Program-made: the position numbers and the translations under genes
Shown here: in pieces, positions 60,181 to 64,000 of the stretch
Layout: the number at the start of each line of letters is the position of its first letter
How positions within the stretch are numbered: the first letter of the stretch is position 1
Source: Dysidea avara
Lineage: Eukaryota > Porifera > Demospongiae > Dictyoceratida > Dysideidae
Length of the DNA: 64,000 bases
Assembly: GCF_963678975.1 (NCBI RefSeq)
Contig: NC_089281.1
Location: forward strand, 30,597,187 to 30,661,186
Direction of reading: 5' to 3'
The notes under the pieces: model-generated
What the model was told of the DNA's origin: nothing
Database searches by the model: none
What the model saw: only the letters and a program-made list of their open reading frames with translations

Positions 60181-60352
60181 TTGGATTGGGTTCAGCTCCA
60201 GAAGAAGCTGGGACCAATCCTGCACCATCCGTCCTGGCGTTTGTTGCCTGTTCTCCAAGGTTTGAGACATTAGATTCTATAGGTTGGCTTTGAGGGGTCA
60301 CTGGCAACTGCCTTCCACTCCTTAAGATGGTTGGTGGTGGTTGTGTGGCCAT
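60131..60352 (-). pseudogene. N-terminal fragment of a Penelope-like ORF ending in telomeric repeat
   Basis: The frame starts MATQPPPTILRSGRQLPVTP at 60352 and runs about 55 non-repetitive residues. It passes into AEPNPTTNTNPNLNPNPNP, encoded first by varied codons and then by pure CCTAAC units, and stops at the telomeric flip. It lies just downstream of the reverse-transcriptase gene on the same strand, as expected for the start of a second, partial tandem Penelope copy. Its Pro-Asn register is the same as where the neighbouring gene leaves the telomeric array. I infer it is the missing N-terminus of that protein. I cannot confirm this without a full-length relative. Confidence 0.55.
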
Positions 60353-60359
60353 TACTAAG

Positions 60360-60635
60360 TAGATTGATTACAATTATATAATTTAGAAACAAAAAAAAAG
60401 GGGGGGAGTACAAACACACAAGTACACAAGACACATACACAACTACAATTAATGTTATACAAGCAGTAAAAACAAAAAAGTTACGTATACAGTTCCAATT
60501 CAGCGGTCAAAAGAAGGACCGGTTTCGACAAGGAGTCTTCATCAGCTTCTTTATTAATAGAATGATTCATATTGCATTAGTTGTTGTTCTTATAGTTGAG
60601 GAGTTGTCATGAGGTCAGGGTCAGTTTGTTGTTTT
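60360..60635 (-). repeat. Penelope 3' region / pseudo-LTR
   Basis: Non-coding DNA lies between the GIY-YIG stop and the next putative ORF start. It holds AT-rich runs, the hammerhead-like motif at 60498-60550 and a short polypurine/poly-G tract near 60390-60405. Penelope elements commonly carry a repeat of this type between tandem copies. Confidence 0.5.
60498..60550 (-). ncRNA. Degenerate hammerhead-ribozyme-like motif
   Basis: The minus strand reads CTGATGA, a short GAC...GTC stem, GAAAC, then a perfect hairpin CGGTC-CTTCTTTT-GACCG. Order and spacing match the core of Penelope-associated hammerheads. Stem II pairs poorly next to the core and the expected U-H cleavage position reads T-G, so self-cleavage is doubtful. 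Confidence 0.35.
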
Positions 60636-62573
60636 TTATTTTTTATTTTTATTTAACACGTTCAGTCCAAAGGGTACTTTAGTTTTCATCAATTGAATAT
60701 ATTCCATTTCTTTAGCTTTTCTGACTCTCATATCCTTTACCTGGTCTATGATGGTAATTGTAAATATTTCAAAGGTTGCATTGTGTTTCTTCAGATGGTC
60801 ATAGATAGGTCTATCCACTGCGGTTTTCTGTGTGTTCCTGTGTCTTTTCATCCTTGCTCTTACACTGGTACCGGTTTCTCCGATATATTGTTTCCCACAC
60901 TTTGTACAGTCCAATAAGTAGATTGCCCCTGTGGTATCACATGAGTAGATAGTCTCTATTGGGTATCTGATCTTAGTTTGGTGGCTGTAAAAGTAGCTCC
61001 TAGGTGCAAGTTGTTTACACATTCCACATTGTCTATGTCTACATTCGATATTCTTAGCTGGCCATAAGATTTTTGGAAAACTAGGAGGTTGATGAGTGTT
61101 GGTATCTGTTTCGATTGTCCCTTCTAACTTAGCCTTGGTAATTCGACGTCCTATGTTAGTTCCCAAGGTATATGCTACTCTTGGTGTTCTAGGTAAGAGT
61201 ATTTTTCTGGTGTTCTCGTCATTAGCAAAAATTCCCCAGTTTTCTTCCAATACTTTCTTCATTGGTAAATTTCTATCAAAGTCACAGACCATAGTTACAA
61301 ATTCTCTTTCACTTGCCTGTCTATCCCCTTGCAGTTTCTCATCTCTGGATTCAAAGGGGATGATATTCTTGTCCACAACTTTCTTAGGAAATTGTCTATC
61401 CTTGAATTTAGTTTTTAGCATATCCATGGTGGCTTCATAACCTTCTTTCTTACTACTGTTTCTGAGTATTCTTGTATTTTCCCCGGTAACAATTGCTCCA
61501 TAAATTGATTGGGGGTGGTATGAGTCGCTCCTGATGTATGAGAATGTGTTTGTCTTCTTAAAATGTGGAGTCACGAAAGCTCTTCCCTCTTCTATATGAA
61601 CATTAACATCTAAATATGGTAAGGTAGTAGGGGATGTTTCGAAAGTAAATTTAATTGATGGATGTACTTGGTTTAGATGTTCCTTGAATGTATTGAATTC
61701 TTCCAAAGTGGCTGACCATATTAAAATTATATCATCAAGGTATCTTCTGTAATAGGTTGGTTGTACAGGGTAGTTAAAGATGTGTTCCATTTCCAAGTTG
61801 GTCATGTACAAATTTGCATAGTTTGGGGCCATCTTAGTTCCCATGGCAACTCCTCTAATCTGTAAGAAAAATAGATCTGCAAAATTAAAGCAATTATATT
61901 TCAATACAAAAAGTAGGACATTCCTAATAAAACATGTGGGGGGGTAAGTGGGGTCATTATAATTATCAATAAAGGTTAAAATTACATCAATTGAATGCTC
62001 TATAGGTATACTTGGATACAGGGAGGATACGTCTGCTGTCACCAGGAGGCTGTTTAGTGGAATATGGAGTTGTTCCAGTTCTTTGATGACTTGTGTAGTG
62101 TTTTTTAAAATGTGTTTGTATTGTTCCACAATTGGTTACAACAGGATGTCAATAAGTGCAGAGAGTTTACAGGTGGGGCTGTTAATGTTAGAGACAATGG
62201 GGCGAACGGAAATTGGGTCCTTGTGTAGCTTCTTTAAGAAATAAATGAGTGGGGTCCTGGGTTCATCGTCTGTACTAAGGAAGTTGAATAAATCTAAGTT
62301 GATAATGCCCCTGTCTAGGCTGTGTTTAAGAAACTTACAAATTACTTTATGTAGTTCCTGGTTGATGTCTGTCTCAAGTCTCTGGTAAACTTGTTCATTA
62401 TTCAGGTGGTTCATTGCATCCTCAATGTATCTCTCTCTGGTTTCCACAGTTATTTTGTCTCCCTTATCACTTTTACGAATTACAATATCTTTGCGTTTCT
62501 GAAGTAAATTTAGGGTCGTTCTCTGTTGTTTAGTAAAGTTGTCCCTTTCCTCTCTCCGTTCATTGAATTCTTC
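60636..62573 (-). pseudogene. Penelope-like element: reverse transcriptase + GIY-YIG endonuclease
   Basis: The coding frame emerges from CCCTAA repeats as PNPKEEFNERREERDN at about 62573. It continues through KRKDIVIRKSDKGDK (RT N-terminal motif), FLKKLHKDPISVRPIVS and a single in-frame TAA at 62136-62138. It resumes with TADVSSLYPSIP (catalytic Asp), RGVAMGTKMAPNYANLYM and YYRRYLDDIILIW (YLDD catalytic pair), then LPYLDVNVH. After a linker and Cys-rich CRHRQCGMC, the GIY-YIG domain has GAIYLLDC and KQYIGETGTSVRARMKRHR with Glu in EMEYIQLMK. The N-terminus before KEEF is replaced by telomeric repeat. One nonsense codon apart, the frame is intact, indicating recent insertion. Orientation is 5' end towards the telomere. 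Confidence 0.9.
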
Positions 62574-62574
62574 T

Positions 62575-64000
62575 TTAGGGTTAGGGTTAGGGTTAGGGTT
62601 AGGGTTAGGGGTTAGGGGTTAGGGTTAGGGTTAGGGGTTAGGGTTAGGGTTAGGGTTAGGGTTAGGGTTAGGGTTAGGGTTAGGTTAGGTTAGGGTTAGG
62701 GTTAGGGTTAGGGTTAGGGTTAGGGTTAGGGTTAGGGTTAGGGTTAGGGTTAGGGTTAGGGTTAGGGTTAGGGTTAGGGTTAGGGTTAGGGTTAGGGTTA
62801 GGGTTAGGGTTAGGGTTAGGGTTAGGGTTAGGGTTAGGGTTAGGGTTAGGGTTAGGGTTAGGGTTAGGGTTAGGGTTAGGGTTAGGGTTAGGGTTAGGGT
62901 TAGGGTTAGGGTTAGGGTTAGGGTTAGGGTTAGGGTTAGGGTTAGGGTTAGGGTTAGGGTTAGGGTTAGGGTTAGGGTTAGGGTTAGGGTTAGGGTTAGG
63001 GTTAGGGTTAGGGTTAGGGTTAGGGTTAGGGTTAGGGTTAGGGTTAGGGTTAGGGTTAGGGTTAGGGTTAGGGTTAGGGTTAGGGTTAGGGTTAGGGTTA
63101 GGGTTAGGGTTAGGGTTAGGGTTAGGGTTAGGGTTAGGGTTAGGGTTAGGGTTAGGGTTAGGGTTAGGGTTAGGGTTAGGGTTAGGGTTAGGGTTAGGGT
63201 TAGGGTTAGGGTTAGGGTTAGGGTTAGGGTTAGGGTTAGGGTTAGGGTTAGGGTTAGGGTTAGGGTTAGGGTTAGGGTTAGGGTTAGGGTTAGGGTTAGG
63301 GTTAGGGTTAGGGTTAGGGTTAGGGTTAGGGTTAGGGTTAGGGTTAGGGTTAGGGTTAGGGTTAGGGTTAGGGTTAGGGTTAGGGTTAGGGTTAGGGTTA
63401 GGGTTAGGGTTAGGGTTAGGGTTAGGGTTAGGGTTAGGGTTAGGGTTAGGGTTAGGGTTAGGGTTAGGGTTAGGGTTAGGGTTAGGGTTAGGGTTAGGGT
63501 TAGGGTTAGGGTTAGGGTTAGGGTTAGGGTTAGGGTTAGGGTTAGGGTTAGGGTTAGGGTTAGGGTTAGGGTTAGGGTTAGGGTTAGGGTTAGGGTTAGG
63601 GTTAGGGTTAGGGTTAGGGTTAGGGTTAGGGTTAGGGTTAGGGTTAGGGTTAGGGTTAGGGTTAGGGTTAGGGTTAGGGTTAGGGTTAGGGTTAGGGTTA
63701 GGGTTAGGGTTAGGGTTAGGGTTAGGGTTAGGGTTAGGGTTAGGGTTAGGGTTAGGGTTAGGGTTAGGGTTAGGGTTAGGGTTAGGGTTAGGGTTAGGGT
63801 TAGGGTTAGGGTTAGGGTTAGGTTAGGGTTAGGGTTAGGGTTAGGGTTAGGGTTAGGGTTAGGGTTAGGGTTAGGGTTAGGGTTAGGGTTAGGGTTAGGG
63901 TTAGGGTTAGGGTTAGGTTAGGGTTAGGGTTAGGGTTAGGGTTAGGGTTAGGGTTAGGGTTAGGGTTAGGGTTAGGGTTAGGGTTAGGGTTAGGGTTAGG
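62575..64000 (+). repeat. Telomeric (TTAGGG)n array to the window end
   Basis: About 237 TTAGGG units run to the last base, with the G-rich strand reading outwards, as at a right chromosome end. Variant units are clustered at the proximal edge: three or four TTAGGGG units at about 62605-62640 and TTAGG units at about 62690. Single TTAGG units also occur near 63820 and 63915. The array abuts the Penelope coding sequence with no spacer. Whether the chromosome ends here cannot be seen because the window stops inside the array. Confidence 0.97.

Noticed and set aside
62575..64000. The telomeric array as a long coding frame for a poly(Pro-Asn) protein
   Set aside because: Five- and seven-base variant units at the proximal edge break the frame. 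Only the short stretch next to KEEF is in register with the Penelope ORF.
1..64000. CRISPR arrays, operons, bacterial ribosome-binding sites and tRNA or rRNA genes
   Set aside because: The window is eukaryotic (introns, telomere, hAT and Penelope elements). Repeats seen are satellites and TIR elements, and no cloverleaf or rRNA segment was recognised.

Overview
This is a eukaryotic, metazoan-type window with introns, TTAGGG telomeric repeats and an AT-rich composition. It is dominated by transposable elements: hAT, Helitron, Penelope-like, DIRS-type and many MITE-like inverted repeats. Genes away from the repeats have very short introns of about 45-85 bp. Together with the repeat repertoire this suggests an early-branching animal, most likely a sponge. 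That assignment is an inference, not a demonstration.

Region 1 (1-35,400) is mostly introns and upstream repeat DNA around one conserved host gene on the + strand, the 3' half of HPS1 (a BLOC-3 subunit). Six exons lie at 8413-8485, 8531-8649, 9479-9563, 12604-12729, 19598-19677 and 35195-35375, and every junction keeps the reading frame. The introns have been inflated up to 15.5 kb by transposons. Three hAT elements sit inside them (13119-15917, 24725-27111 and 29422-31789, the last with an uninterrupted 630-aa transposase), along with MITEs, a DIRS-type relic and minisatellites. Upstream of the first recognised exon lie a fourth hAT (1399-3975), a broken Helitron (5737-6954) and a near-perfect palindrome (7706-7963). 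Several elements are nested in one another.

Region 2 (35,400-53,600) holds a TTTTAG-type hexamer array, more TIR elements, and a family of tyrosine-recombinase-like genes. One broken copy is on the + strand (39.5-40.9 kb). Two copies on the - strand arose by a segmental duplication (about 41.5-45.9 kb and 46.7-49.9 kb), and one was later hit by two 3-bp-TSD MITEs. The 5' part of a related gene lies at 49.8-50.5 kb. A three-copy local repeat at 51.1-53.3 kb may carry a tiny spliced ORF.

Region 3 (53,600-57,060, - strand) is the most striking gene. One continuous chain of phase-compatible exons encodes a KMT5A-like SET domain, a basic stretch with a C2H2-type finger, a run of short phase-0 linker exons, and a tyrosine recombinase with core-binding and catalytic domains. 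It reads as a SET-tyrosine-recombinase fusion gene.

Region 4 (59,500-64,000) is subtelomeric. A Penelope-like retroelement with reverse transcriptase and GIY-YIG domains reads away from a terminal (TTAGGG)n array of about 1.4 kb. Its coding frame runs directly out of the repeat in the Pro-Asn register. A second copy's N-terminal fragment (60131-60352) runs into telomeric repeats in that same register and ends at a head-to-head telomeric junction.
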